DNA of 64,000 bases from Rhopalosiphum padi (taxonomy: Eukaryota; Arthropoda; Insecta; Hemiptera; Aphididae): positions 91,304,152-91,368,151 of the forward strand of contig NC_083597.1 of the NCBI RefSeq assembly GCF_020882245.1, written 5' to 3'. The notes beneath the pieces are model-generated. The model ran no database searches. It was not told where the DNA came from and worked only from the letters and a program-made list of their open reading frames with translations. The position numbers and the translations under genes were made by a program. Each line of letters starts with the position of its first letter. Positions within the stretch are counted from its first letter, which is position 1. Shown piece after piece: positions 1-15,300 of this stretch.

Positions 1-957
1 TTGATAATACAACTAACGATAAAGAAAATAGTTTATGATTCAGTCATAGAAAAAATTCTTGGAAAAAACTTACTATTTTTTTTTTAAGATATAATTTATT
101 ACATGTTAGTACGTTACATAGCCTAGGGCGGTTTAAAATGTGTAAGTTAAAACAAATACCAACATGTGCTGCTTCGTTTCCGTATTCGGTTGTGTATAGT
201 TAATAACCACAAAATGAAAAATACGTTCTACGGTAAAATATATATTATGTTGTGTATGTAAAAATATTTCTAGAACTTCCAAGTCCTATACCATAAAATA
301 ATGATTTATATATATAATGTCTTATTCGATAGTTAATGTACTAGCAGTTAGATATATTATTTGTAATTAGTATATACTATATAGGTACACAATATAATTT
401 TTAACGTTTTTAAATTTTAAAAACATATTCAAAAATAAAAAGTATACTTCCTCAGTTATTTCATACATAAGTACCTGTATAAAAATAAAACAATACAACA
501 TTAAATACTATTATGTTTTTAAACATTTAAATTTCAACACATTGTTTTCTTTACGTGATAAATACAGATAAACAATAATCCGATTTCATAATTGAAATAA
601 AACACATGTAATCCAGCATGCATAATACAATTCTGCTAAACCAACAGAAATTAATTGACAACACAAAATTTAAAATAATTCACGTGAATAAACTGCTCAC
701 TTAAACATTCCCAAGTACACATTATTCAATACTTATAAAATATATTATAAGCCCTAGAATTTTAAGCGGATTAGCAATATTGAACACAAAAATTATATTT
801 TCACAAAATCATGAAAACAATAAAATATTATTACACTTCTCCATAATAACACGAAACATAAATATAGTTTACTGCTATAGTAATATATTATAAAATCTAA
901 AAATATATTTTACACATAAAGATATTATATTATGCTATTAAATATTGATTTTTAAGG
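1..957. other. AT-rich flank, no gene seen
   Basis: Low-complexity AT-rich sequence without a convincing coding exon on either strand. It would hold the 3' UTR of the minus-strand candidate gene ending at 958. The first canonical AATAAA I found on the minus strand is at about 95-100, which would imply a UTR of roughly 860 bases. Confidence 0.4.
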
Positions 958-2961
958 TCAGTTGTTCTCTAAAAACTTGTTGGCCTCATTGTATAAGAAT
1001 GAATACATGTAAATAGCATGCAATCTAGACGCACTTGTTAAGATTTTAAACTGAGGTTTTCGATCATCTTCACCGCTTCCGGTAATGCAGTTCATTTCAA
1101 TATTTTTTTTTTCGAGTACTTCTCTTTGCGTTGGGTTGCCATTCACGAGTCTGGTGAAGTCGCCGCTTCCGTTTCCGAGATGATCCCCACTAACGTGCTA
1201 CAGCTGTAACCAAACACCCGTAGTCTCTTCCTGTTGAGGGCATATAGAAAAACACCAAAACTTATTGTAAGACCAATTTAATTACAAAGACACTAGAAAA
1301 TAACCCTCATCCTTTACACCCCATCTACAAAATTCAAAAAAACACTAAAAAAAACCTCTCATGTAATTTAAATCATTTCATTCTACAGACAAAAGTATAT
1401 AAATACACATAAACAAGTAAAACATTTAGTCTATTGTAATTTTGTAAGACTTAATACCGACAATTTCAAATCAATATATTACAGTAAAATATTTTCTACG
1501 AATTCACAATTTTTGGGAAATTGTATTGTAAGCAATTGAAAAATTAGATTTATGTGAATAGTTTCCATTAAAATCTAATCAATTAAAATATTTTAATGTT
1601 CTCAATTATATTAAGCTAAAGCAAATATTCATACTATCTATCAATTAAAAATACTTAATAGCTATTTATTTAATATAATTAAAACCAATAACCATAATAA
1701 GATCTGATTAAATATTAATGTTTAAATAAATACTACATAGTTGACTCATAGACAGCATTTAAACAAAAAATTATTAAAAATTAAACCCTATAGCATTTAA
1801 AATAATCGTATAATATGCCATAATTATAAACAATTATACGAATAATTAATATTTCTTTAATTATAAATGATTCTTTATAGAACAGATAATAGTAGTATTA
1901 TAATGAAGATCAAATAAAATCCTTATTAAAAAATATATATATATATTTTTGACCAAGTATATTCAATTAACTATTTCTATTATTTGTATAATACTATAAT
2001 AATTATATGAAATAATTATGTTTCTATGTCTTAGTTAATAGAATATAAAATTAAATTTAACAATATTATAATACATTTAAAATCATGTATAATCAATAGA
2101 ATGATTACTCTGGTAGATCTTAGATAGAAATGTATATTGACGTATAATCAAAAATATATATTTTCTTATATATTAATAAGTTATATTTTATTTATTTATT
2201 TATGGAAATTCAACTAATAATTTAAAAAAACGTCTCGATTGATGAATATTTTTACATACCTATTTTAGTCAATTACACATTCTAACTAGTTACCTAATTT
2301 ATTAAAAAAAAAGTATAATATTGACTGAAATTATTTTTAAAAGCAAAATGTATTATTTTTCGATTAAAATCTAAAACTTTAAAAGTAATATAACAGCGTC
2401 GAATCACGAAATAATGACAAATCACACTCGTGCAATATATGTTTATTTGAAATGATTGCGATGCAGTGGTATACGATCGTAACGTAACGCATTAAATTCC
2501 AACAAATCGAAATCGTTTCGTTTCCACGACTTAATATAGGGTGTAAAGGCGCATATATCTCGCTTCGTAGTATTACTTTACCCTCCCACCCCACGCATTC
2601 ACACACAAAATATCATACTGATATTATACTATTCGGTATTCACACGATCATTTTTCAAGATTACATCGACCTGGCTCCCCGCGTTTTGGGAATCCTTTGT
2701 ACACCATAATGTTTAAGGATAGGAACTGGTTTCGTGCGGCTCGTATTTTATATTATTATATATTTATTATGGTCGTATACGTATAGAATGCTCGCCGCAC
2801 ACATAACAACAATAATAATAATAATAATAATAATAATACTCCGACGTTCGTCGTTTACGGGTTACTCGGCAGTCGCCATCCAAGTATGAGAACGTCCGAC
2901 GACGACGTCGAGGAGGACTACGACTAGCTCTATTTACCTTGAGAATTTCTAACCCGTCCAT
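958..2961 (-). CDS. Candidate two-exon gene for an 87-residue protein of unknown function
   Basis: Not recognised. Exon 1 runs from 2961 to 2938: an ATG in good context (cacaATGG), coding MDGLEILK, followed by a GTAAAT donor in phase 0. Exon 2 runs from 1197 to 958 after an acceptor ending CTGTAG, also phase 0, and reads to TGA. Joining them gives 87 residues. Exon 2 has balanced, gene-like codon use (GGA AGC GGC GAC TTC ACC) that stands out from the AT-rich surroundings. Its C-terminus (LTSASRLHAIYMYSFLYNEA) looks like a folded conserved segment. There is no signal peptide or clear membrane span. An in-frame upstream ATG at 3033 would add an Arg-rich leader, but its context is worse. The intron is about 1.74 kb. 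Alternatively the 958-1197 exon is the last exon of a larger gene starting elsewhere. The exon itself is more certain than its pairing with exon 1. Confidence 0.42.
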
Positions 2962-3300
2962 TGTGCGCGTAGGCGTCGGAAGAAAATTCTTAGAGGCACA
3001 TCGCCGCCGCCGCCCGCCCCGAGAGATGCACACCTGGGCATTCTCCGAGGAAAGGCGGAAAGGTGAATAACCATTATAACGTACACGATGACTCGTGTGG
3101 CGTTCGTTTTAATATTATCGCACTTCCTGTGCGCGTGTGCGTTATTGTGCTCGGCGAGTGTGGCTTTGAAGAAGACCGACAGTCGGTGGTCTAAATGTCG
3201 TTATGTAACATAAATATATTATAATTGAAAACGCCGACCATGATGAACCTTAAATAGCGTACCCGTGATTTATATACTATATTATTATACTAGCTAATAA
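2400..3300. promoter_or_regulatory. GC-richer CpG-containing start region, possibly bidirectional
   Basis: This stretch is much richer in C, G and CpG than its neighbours. It contains the proposed first exon of the minus-strand gene (2961-2938) and, on the other strand, a short ORF with a signal-peptide-like start (3088-3213). That arrangement suits a divergent promoter, but no TATA box or initiator was assigned. It includes an (AAT)n microsatellite at about 2807-2838. Confidence 0.3.
3088..3213 (+). CDS. Short ORF with a signal-peptide-like N-terminus (41 residues), possible first exon
   Basis: The ATG at 3088 has A at -3 and opens 41 codons ending in TAA at 3211-3213. The start, MTRVAFVLILSHFLCACALL, is a basic residue followed by a long hydrophobic core, then small residues (SASVA) suitable for signal peptidase, then a charged segment. 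A possible donor (TAT|GTAACA) lies just before the stop, so this could be the first exon of a secreted protein whose later exons I could not find. It may equally be chance in a GC-rich promoter region. Confidence 0.2.
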   Translation: MTRVAFVLILSHFLCACALLCSASVALKKTDSRWSKCRYVT

Positions 3301-6300
3301 TGCGCGTATAATCGTCGCGATTAATGTGCATTTTTTTCGTGTACTATATTGTAGTCTCGTCTCACCGCATCCCCGGTACAGCGATGTTAATAATAAGCAT
3401 GTCGCCATTCTACGTTATCGGTGTGTTCCGTCCGATTTCGATTTGTGTCGCGAAAGATTTTTGATATTTTTTACATCATTGTTACGGTTTACTGACCCTA
3501 AAATTTCCCTTCTTAGTGTGTGTGTGTGTGTATATCATGTTTAACTTAGGTATCTGTATTTTCAACGATTTTTTTCAATTCTCATATTATGAATCTATTC
3601 TTCCTGCTCCACCTCAGGAAATAAACAGGAGCGGAGAAATTCAATAGGCAGGTGGGAAAATGATCACTGGGCCAATTCTTGTATTTATTTCTGCAATATA
3701 TAAAATAAGTTATACACCATAAGTTTGAATTTATTTTTTGATTTGATTATTTAATTTTTTTTTATAATAATTAAATATGTTAGAGGTTGTGAAGATTAGG
3801 TACTACTAAAATGTAGGGGTCGTCTTAACTAAATGTCTGACGGGGCCATTTCTCATGATCATACACCATCAACCTTCTCGGTTAGTGATCATCAAATGAA
3901 TGTGTTAGTAAACAAAATATCGTTGTCGCGTCATTAAAGTTTGACGCAAAGAAGACGTTCGACACTGATCGTTGTGCAATAAATTGTGCAAACAGTATAC
4001 ATTGTATATATACTTTCAAATAATTTATATACATATTTGTGGTAAATTATGATATTATGTAGTTGTATGTTCGTGTCAGCACTATTATTATACGTTTTAC
4101 TTCTGAGAAATCGAACGCGTACAATAACTAGATCGGATTTCGACTGCCTCGAAGCGTTTGTTCACAACAGTATTTAATTTAGAAAAATATCTTATTAACC
4201 AACCGAACAATACAAAATATCGTAGTTATAACCTATGTATAGTACCATGATATAAAAAGATAAAACAAATTCTTAAAAATTCAATTTTGCCAGTATATGA
4301 ATTTCAAACACATTATGTGTATATGTCGCAACAAGTTTAAAAATCGTTTTATTATTATATGTATATACGTGAATTTTATTTTTATATTATATTATTGTCT
4401 ACCTTTCCTACTTGTGACACGTCCAATAACACTTGTTGTAATAGAGTAGAACCCATATATATACATAAATACTACAGCTATCGCATGTATATACTCATAT
4501 ACTTTCTCTCAAGACCCTGTCTATATAATTTTCTGTCTTAAATAGATTACGTCATAACGTCGTAAGAAACACCTTCGTTTTTCTTTTTCTTGTAATACCA
4601 ACTTCATTGTACTGATTTTTATTCTTCAGATTCTAACTACCTAAGTCTTTTCAAAAATTGCTATCACATTTTGTACATGACACCGTTTATGTAATACATA
4701 AGATATATAGTATAATAATTGGTCACGTAAGCGATACTGTAATATTTTCTTATTCGATTGGGTCAAAATTGTATTCCACATTCCCACCATCCGACCAACC
4801 TGACAATGTACGTAAACGGTTTTTTTTGTGTTTATTATTATATAAAAATATGTTCGATTTATATATATATATATACAATATATTTTATATGTATCGCGCG
4901 CATTGGTCGTAATTTACTATACAGATTTAAAGTCAATCTTTGTCGTATAATACGCACCATATACTCTATATAGTATATTCTTTACAAAACACATTACCAC
5001 TTTAGAATGCGTAATATCAGAAAAATATCCAATACGATATTTATTATATGTAAGGTAATAATAAAAGAAAAACCAAACGCCTATAGTTTGTACCTTTATA
5101 GTATATTCGAAGAGAACTGATAAATAAATCGGAGTGCGCACCACGAGTCTGCATTGAAAATACTCAAAACATTGTGCACATATATAACACCTGCAGTATT
5201 TGTATCCGCAATACGGAAAATATGCGTACATACGCTACATCAATGGCTCGACGGGACAACGTCTCAGTACATACGATTATGTACCTTATTTATACATTAT
5301 ACGTACCTACATAAATATATTTTTCGTATAAATATGTACAACAGTACAACACTAACTTAATTCGAAAAACTTTTTAAATCGTAGGTATATCGCGGTTAAC
5401 CGTTCGTATAGACACTAGTACACTACCACAGTAGTGATTAAAACCGTGCAGACCGTTTATATTATAATATACAATAGTTACACGTCATGCAATTGCTCAA
5501 AATAAGAAAGACGAAGGCCTATTTTTCGTGATTTCTTTAAGTCACGTTTTTTTTTTTGTTTTTATTATTATTATATTAATACGTAGTGAAAAAATAATAT
5601 GTCTTCTTGACGAATCCTTTCAATTAATTTTTCAACGAGTAATGACAAAAAAATATTATCTAGTGGTTTTCAATTCCGTACACTTTATATACACGTACAA
5701 AATACGATGCGTGTGTGCAGGAGGAGATAACATACATACATTCACATAATAATATATAAATATATATGTATATATGGGTTTGATACCTACATATTATACT
5801 GTCACACACGGTGACAAATTAAATTCACGCACGAGAACCAGTTTTCATTGAGTTCTGGTCAAAATGAGTTAGCAGAAATGCTTTTATCCGAATTGATTTA
5901 TATTATTATAAATGAAATAATAATATAACGCGTTTTAACGGCATGGGTGTGTATAGTACAGTGTACTCGTATATATTATTACATATGCCACTGTGCGTGT
6001 GTCTGCACAGATCGGTTCCGTTGCTATGATGAAATACGCGCGGCATTTCCGCCAAAATGTTTAATTTTTACGACCGGGCAGGGTCGTCCGTCCGGAAGTC
6101 CAGCCCGAAAATTCGACACGTGAAATTAAACGGGACGAAACACGCGCGATGCACAACAGAATAATTATGAAATGCGCTCGACGACAATAGCGCATTAAAT
6201 CGTAATACAATTGGGATCAACGTGTGTATTAAAGTGCGTATTACACACACTCTCACACACGATGACACGTCATTCATGACCGATCGCTGTAGTACCCTCC

Positions 6301-9300
6301 AACCCCAAACACATGGCATCGTAAAATCAGTACCCAGGTGACGTGTACACGTACTGTGCATATATGTGCATATATATATACATACCGCGTACACCGCGGT
6401 TCGGGGGTACACCTTTACACGGTCGGAGGGTTGTTTGGTTCGGCCCCGATACGTTACGAGAGAACAATAACGCGTAACGATCGAGCCGAGGTTCGGGGGC
6501 CGAAAAAAAAATCATCAGGGGGGGGTACTAGCACTTGTGCAGCGTGCGTGCGATTTATATATAATACTGGGATGTCGATGGGGAGGCGCGGCCGCGAGAG
6601 ATAATTCGTGATGCGAATTGTTAGGAGTTTGTTTTTTTTTATATAAATCGAGTGTTCGCTGCCAATACGATGTGTATAATGTATATACACACGCGTATGT
6701 ACACTATATATAGGTGGAACACATGTACACTACCTATATAATATAACTTACTATATCGCCATACCGCGCCTTCGGCGGTGATCGCAAATTCAAGTGGCGC
6801 AAAAATCATAAATCGAGAGGGGACACGTCCGCGCAGTTATACCAGAGTGCCTATGTATCTAAGTACTTGCGGAAAGAAGGGAAAAGGACTATACGGAAAT
6901 TTGGCTCTCTGTTTCCATCTCGTCCAACAATATATGACATCTGATATATTATTATAATAACATAATGTGATATTTAATATAGTTTGTTTCGTATGAACAA
7001 CCGTTCTCGCTAGGAAGTATTAGAATTAAAAAAAAAAAACGCTATGCCTATAAACAAAACGTATACGTTAACTACATGATATATACGATTATTGTTTTCC
7101 CGAGTGTATTCATTTGTTTTAAGTATCAAGTTTTATATGATATTATATATTCATAAAATCATATTACTGCTATATCTTTAAATTAATAATTATCAACAGT
7201 ATCTATTTTGTTAATAATTAAGAGAATGCTATTATGTAATTTACACATAAAAGTTTATTTTAAATCATATATTTTACGTATATATATTATGTTAATAATA
7301 TACTTGTTACTTCTTAACTATAATAATATGATGGTTGCGTGTGAATTCAAACACGTTGATTTATTAAATCATTAAAATTATGTTATTTCAAACAGATTAT
7401 CTTTTACGTTCAGAGTAAATTCTAAAAAGAACACACATTCCGACATTGTATTCAAGCGTGCATATTAAAAACAAATTATGTGTTATGACTTCCTTTCATA
7501 ACTAGCTAAATTTTGAAGTTGTATAAAATAATTGTTCGATATTATTGCCTATTAGCTTATTCATTTGATAATTATGAACATAATATTTCAGTTGAATTTA
7601 TTTAATCATTCTCTAAATATTTTAAATGGCTAATTAATTTTTATCTAAATTCGTATTTAAGACCAAAGATTGTTTTTCCTTTATTATATGCGAAAACTAT
7701 CTATCTTATATTTAATAAATTATTTTTATATAATTATTGTTCGTATGATAAAAACACGTCTGTTGTATTGAACTTTTAACAGTTTTTTTTTCTTTTTGGA
7801 TCGATTTCGTTATAACAATATATATATATATTATATGAATACATATGCCGTTTAACGTCATATAAGATTATGATACAATATGAACAAATGTAAATCATTA
7901 GAACCGCTGCCGCCGAACCATAGCACGTGCCGTACTCCTGCTGCCGACCATCTGTCCTGTCTCATATTTTATCACAATATGCCGCCCGTATGTCAAACGA
8001 TGGCTCTCTTTCTTCTGGTCTTACCCACAAAATGAAATATGAATGGAATTCATTTTAATTATTGTATTATTAATATAAAATACAGTCATACGTATATCTT
8101 ATACGGTTTCAAATATTTTATGGCTATTATTGGTACTTTGAAAAAACAATATCAAACCGCAGTCGCAATGAATCTAAAGTTATATAATTTGTTTTTAAGA
8201 GATCAGCTATTTCATTTAAAAGACAGCGAAACATTCTGGGAATGCTAAACTTCTTTGAATAAAAGCGTTTTACAATAACGCGTACGACTGTACAATACTG
8301 TATACTATATAGACGTCTAGACAAATAAAAAAAAAAAACCAGCTTCTTAGTTTTTGCCATGTTAGAGCGTTGTTCTACACGGTTATAAATACGTCTTACA
8401 TAATAAATAGAAGATTGTTATTAATCAAAATCCGTCGAATTCGTCCCGTTGTAAACGGGAAACGATACGAATTTGTTATTAAATTAAGCAAATGTGTATA
8501 CACCATGCACACTATAATAATATATTATAAAAGTTATCATTATATATTCAAAGCGCATTTTGTCCATCCGTTGCTGTAATACTAACGAGTGATGACTCCG
8601 CTGCAGCTGTCTGTCTAAATATTCTTATTTTAGTTTCCTTCGTGTTCTCAGGACAAAAAATATTTTTTGTTTATTTTTTTTTTTATTGACTTAATTGTTT
8701 CAATAGCATTAAGTGTTTTTATAATATAAACAAAATGTAGGTTTCATGGTTTTGTTTAGTACCGGGGGCGGAGCCAAGGTAGAACCATTAAAGCAATACT
8801 CCCCTATAAATTCCAGAAATCTTTAATAAATCGTTCAATTATTACTGAAACAACACTGATACATTTTTCTCGAAAGTAATATAATAATGTATTTAATTTT
8901 GTCATCAACAATATTACAGAAGTCAAGACTACAATAATTCGGCCATCATTTGGGGTGCCAGCATCCCCGTGAATGAGTTGTAATGTTAGTACTTATATAC
9001 TATAGACTTGTAAAAACAAGAAATAAAACCCCGATCACATTTATTCTCAAATACCGGAGTATAAGACATGTCATCTTCACCCTAATAATCTAAATGATGT
9101 CTTCCGCGCCAATTAAAAAGTTCTGAAGTTTCGTGTTTATCTATAGGTACGACTGTACGCGATTTCTACCGCAGATTCGTGTTCAAAAATCCTGTTCAAT
9201 GCTCGACTATACGGCGTCGTTTGTTAAAATGCGTACACGCATAACATGTCGTCCACTTCGCGTATCATAATAATATAACGACGTAGAGCGCCACGGGCGA

Positions 9301-12300
9301 AAAGTAGTGACACTGCGGACTAATGCGTGACGCCGCGCCGTCTCAAAATTAGAGGCGGTTCGTGACTGTCAAACACTATATCCTTGACGTTTCTACTTGG
9401 AAACACCTTTGTTTGTTTTTTTCCGTTTTCAATTTTGTCTTCGAGGACTTAATATTTTTTTGACGTTTTATTCTAATTTTGCTTTCCTATTCGCTTTGGT
9501 ATATATGGGCCAGTGTTTATAGATCTGTTGCCCAGTTTTACGGCCGCCTGCTATTTTAATTTTTGCATTTAAAGCATACCCAACAGTATTGAAACAGCAC
9601 AATAGCTATTGTATAATATAGGCACGCATACAATACTTACGCGTCACCATTGCTGCGGCTGCTGTTGGTGTTGATCAGATTATTTTTTATTGTTGTTTAT
9701 AACACTTGTAATAAAACATAAAGCATTATATACGCACAGTACATCGTATTTTTCGCGTGGAATATCTACGTATTTTATACCCCGTAGTAATAATAAATAA
9801 TGAAATAACAGCATAATGAACAAACACGCATTGAAATAAACAAATCGTAGCGGTCTTATTTTCCTCAGCCCGACGTTATATAATATTAATAAATTATTAT
9901 GGGCAAAATACCTCCTCCGTCTCATAGAAGTATATACATATTGTAAACCACGAGTTCCACGCACTTACACACACACACGCGCGCACACTCACGTGTATAA
10001 TATTGTTATGATTATCACGTTTGTTTGCTCAACATCCCGCGGACCACCACCGAATAGCCCTTAGTATGTTGTTGTATGTGGTTTTCGCGTGTAGACGGGT
10101 GTGTGAAAAACGTAGTATATCACACGTGACAGTCGCGTTTTTTAGCTTTCGCGATTCCCCGTGATTCGATCGAGAAATTACGGTTTGTCATTGTGTGTAT
10201 TATATTATTTTACTACATTATGACGACGTGCGTGTTGATATCGTACAATACTCTATGGTCGGTATGGAATAACTTTTTTGAACTATTCAAAAAACAATAA
10301 CGCACTATTGATTATTTTCGTCTGTTGTTAATTTTTTTTTTTTTTAACTTACAGCAATATTATTACGGTATAATAAATTACACAATTAGATGAGAAAATA
10401 TTTACTGTACACAGGGCATATTTATTAATCATTCGATTTCCTGTACAAAATACGCTAGAATTCAGCACCCCGGATCGATTCGTTTCGCCATTCTTTTCTC
10501 GTATTGTTTGTTTCCTTATTTTCACTTGTTGTTTTCTTTTTTGTAAATTTGCAAATAATTGTGCTAAAAAAAGTGACAATAATAATCAATTCATCAGCTA
10601 TGGATCAGGTATTGTCAACAAAACGGGCGGTTCAAAAATTAAAAATTACCAAAGCATATTATTCGAATACACAATAAATATTTATAGAAACGAAGACATT
10701 TTTTTCAAAATAAACATTTGACATTCTTTTGTTTGCATTTACATCGGTATGTTGTTATGTTCTATGATAACAGTGAAACGTCGGACGTATTTCTGACACC
10801 GTCTATACAATAGTAATAATAATAATATGTCCATAAGTATATATTTATTTATTCGACTAGAAGTTACCTACTTTATGGTTTGTACACTATTGAATAGAAA
10901 ACATCGAGTGCGCTTACAATAATAATAATATTATTTAAAACTCAACACATATTAATGTCTCTCGTGAATCTTGGCATATAGCAATAGAAGTAAAATCACA
11001 AACGTCTTTATCTCAATCAGTCGTGTTTCAGTATAACAGGATATAATGTAGCAATAAATTTTCAAATATCGATTTAACTCATCGTGTCCGCCGCGAGAAT
11101 ACATAATACCAATCATATACGATTATTATTATATACTAACGTTTAAGAACACTTCACAAAAACTTAGATTTGCGTGTAACTATTATTATGCCGTACCTAT
11201 GTATATATAATATACCTTCGCCCTTCATTAATCATAATTATTTACCACTTTAAAATCTAATATCTGTCTGGTTGTTTTAGAGGTATTAACATAATAATAT
11301 ACCACACCACATTGTACATTGCAAGACAATATTATATAATACATAGGTAATGTGCAAGTTTATATTATGCGGTGTTCGTCCGCCACATCGTAACCATGGT
11401 TCCGGTATAGTCGGTAAAGATGACATTGCGCAAATTAAACCGTGACACGTGTATAAAACGCACATAACATGTAATTTGGTTCAATTAGGCGTATAACCCC
11501 GGTCGTCGATAATTTGTCAGTCTCCGTGGGTGTATTTTAATTTTGGCCACTTAATTAGCCATCCATCTACGTGGCGTTGACATCACACGTAATAAACAAC
11601 TTCGATGGAGTCTTTCACATAGTACAATATAAGAATACACAATATACACACACACCAGCGTACCATAAGTGCTTATATATATTGTCATATTTTATATTAT
11701 TTAACTATTACTATTACTATTGATGACTTACGGTTCATCGTCCATGCTAGGTATATAATATGCACCACGTAAATACATCGTCTGCCGGGAAAAAATAAAC
11801 GGTATAAAAAGCTGCTTTACCCACAATACGATTGTATTCGGTCGGATTTATTATTATTATTAGTAATAGTAGTAGTAATAATATCGGCTTCGGATGACGC
11901 GAGCACAAGAATCTCGTTTAATTGGTTCCGTGTAAGAAGAGCGGGTACGCAGTTATTTTACGACCGACCGGTAAACTCTGCTTGTATATATATATATATA
12001 TATGTATAGAGGGACAGGCCTATATTGGTATGTATGTATAATGTATATATATATATATAGTGTTGAATACCTATTGAAAAGCGGTGGACGTGGAGAGCCC
12101 ACACGATCGAATGGGAATCACGTTTTTTTCCCCCGACCACCTCCGAGAGACGATCGCGTTGTTTCATATACGAATGTATACCGCGTTTCGGTTTTATACC
12201 ACTCGTTTACCGATAACATTGCAATATAATACATCAACCGTCTGCGTATTCGTCGTAACGTTTTTGCCAAGAAATTCCTGTTTTTGTTTCATCTTGTGCT

Positions 12301-15300
12301 CGTTTTTGAAGATTTAAAACCGAATTTTAACGAACATGTGCTTAATGCCCATTGGTCAAATGTGAATAAGTACCTATTATATTATAGTGCGATTCTGTGG
12401 CTAGACCTTGAGACGTCAAAAACAATTTGAATTTAAAGAGTTTGCCCACTCGAACCATCGAGTGTAACATACAAAGGACTACAACAGACGTGTGTTTTAA
12501 CTCGGACAAATGTCGTAAAAATTATCCTCATTATATTTAATATTCTTATATCCATCATTGGTTGGTGCGTGGGCTGTAGTCAATTTTATGTAAATATCCA
12601 CAGTTGACGAACAAATTGGCATTCACGTTTGTGCTTGAAAGAAATGCTGCTACAACTTTAACGAGAACAAAATCCTACAGTTTCGTTCCAAAAAAAAACC
12701 CATTCAGATAATCGACAGCTTCACTGTTAAACAAATAATAAAATATAGCTCGGTGTAAATAATAACGCTCATTTATCCATCGATAACAGCTCTTAACTAT
12801 ACGACATGTCATCATTCATCGTTAGTGCGTGTAGTGTTTAACTTAATTTTGAATCAATATAAAAGATATAAAAGAATACAGGAATACTATAAATCAGAAA
12901 ACCAACTAGCGTTAGATAAATACATTATATAGATTATTTAGCATTATAGATACCTAATATTAAGTTAAATAAGTATAATAGTTTCTTGAATGTTTCAAAC
13001 ACTACTATATTATATAATATAATATTTATATTTTCAGACCGTGTAATAAGGCGAGGATTGAATTCTAGTCCCTCCATTGATAAATAAAAAATGTATAAAT
13101 AATTATTCATCGAGTTAAATATACCGGTCTATTTCGTTTCAAAAGTCAAAAACTGTCTGGAAAGATGACTGTGGTGAAACATCTCTAAGGGGCGTTATTT
13201 TTGGAATCCTCGATCGTTTTTCCGTCTCACATTTTATCTTAGACCGCGTGGACGGTAGTGTAGTGGGGGTGAATCATTTTTACATCTATATGCACACACA
13301 ACACACAGATACGCGAGTGCGCGCGCACACGTGTAAGTATCACATTTAGGTTTTACAGTCGCGTAAACCCGGTATTCAATTAGCCCTAAAACCACTCTAA
13401 CCTCGCCTATAGGGACCGCGATTTATGGATATTGCTTTTCGTCGACTCAAAGCACTGGTTTCATTAACCCTCGTTGATACACTCCTATGGGAAACAATGT
13501 CACGGGGATTAAGTCTCGAAGTATACCAGTGTATATACTATATACTTAAACTCGTTTTAACGCCTCGACTTTATTACGTGAATGAACGCAAAGAACGCGT
13601 AAATCATTCCTGACGTGGATTATTATAAAATCGATCTTTCTAGAAAATAATATAAATTTATATACATATAGTAAAATTCCATGTTCGGAGAACGAGTTTC
13701 TTATAAATATATTATATATATATTATATATTTATATACCTAGGTATAAATTACATATTTACCAATGAATGTGCCGGTTCGTTTGATTAAAAAACGGTATC
13801 TTATTTAATCTTGAGTATTTTTAGCGCAAGACTACAAGAGTCAATTCTCCTCACAGACAAATAGCCAATATTAATTATTACTTATTATTTATATTAATTA
13901 TTCTTATAACTTATAGTAATATAGTTATCTAATTTTTATTCTAGTCAAGTACAAACAACATATTATATACATTTATCTTACTCTTAATCACAGTAATAAT
14001 TACTTTCAAGTTTCAGACTAAACTTGTTTATTATAAAAATGTGTCAAATGTAAAATGTTTAAATAATGTATGCAATAATACACGTATGGGTACATACAGC
14101 AGACATTCGTATAAATGAAAACGGTAACTTCAATAAAAATTGAATCTATTGGCACACTAAAATACATAACACTGATACCTGTATTACAACTGTCTGTCTA
14201 ATGTCTACAACACTGTCGTCAGTCACCAATAAATTGTATTTTTAGTCTTTTTCAAGTAGTATGCTGTGTTTTTTTTAATAAAACCGTAATTTTATGTCTT
14301 TTGTTATAGAATACGTCAGGTGAGCTAACCACTATTAATGCAAGAATCACATTTAGTATTTAAAAATACTTTGTGGGTACTGGGCCCTGATAAAGTGTAG
14401 ACAAGGCATAATCTCGACTGTCATTCCACTATCGAATATTATTTTATCATTGTCATTAGTGTTTAAATTATTTGGTCAATATAAAATGGCATATTGGCGT
14501 TCAAATGTTTGATACCATTTATATACTAAGATTATTTTTAAATTTAATTCTTTCAATATTATTAGTACTTTATTATAGTCTTAATGCTGCGAAAATCGGA
14601 TTTGGCTTTGGAATCTTACAGGTATAACAAATTAAAATTAAAACGAATATATTAATTATATTTAACAGTTGAATTATAATTAGGGAAATACAGTATATTA
14701 TATAATCCGTACAAAATAACGGTATTGTACAGTAATAATATACTCGTATTTTAAACTAAAATTTAACAAATAACATTATAAACAATATAAACGTACCTAT
14801 ATAAAATTGGATTAGCGTATCAAACACATTATAAAAAATTATTTTTATGGTTCTGCTAGATAAACCATCCATGCATGATCATAATGACCGATATTAACAT
14901 AGAACATTCTTCATAAGAAAAAATCTTTTATTAATTTTTTTAATGGTTTGTGTACTGTAACTTTAAAGTGTGTAATGTAAAAGGATAAACCTTTAACCAT
15001 ACACAATATTTTATTAAAGAATACATAATTAATAAGTGCATAAAGTTAACAATAAATTCATTAATACGAAATATTTTAATAAAAAATAAACTTTGATCGT
15101 TTTCTTTCCCTCAATAGTAGACTTCCCTTAAAACACTGGCGCCAAAATAAACATTAAAACTCGGGATGACATAGTTAATTTTTTTAATATGTTTATTTAT
15201 ATGCTCAAACATGCCAGATCATAAAAAATAGATTTTTTTAGTAATTTGTAAAATGTACTGTATAACTTTAACATCTTACAAGTATTGTGTTCATTACCTA

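Noticed and set aside
2767..3033. 88-codon ORF with poly-Tyr run
   Set aside because: The Tyr run is just the (AAT)n microsatellite read in frame. Only the MDGLEILK part before the GTAAAT donor is kept as an exon candidate.
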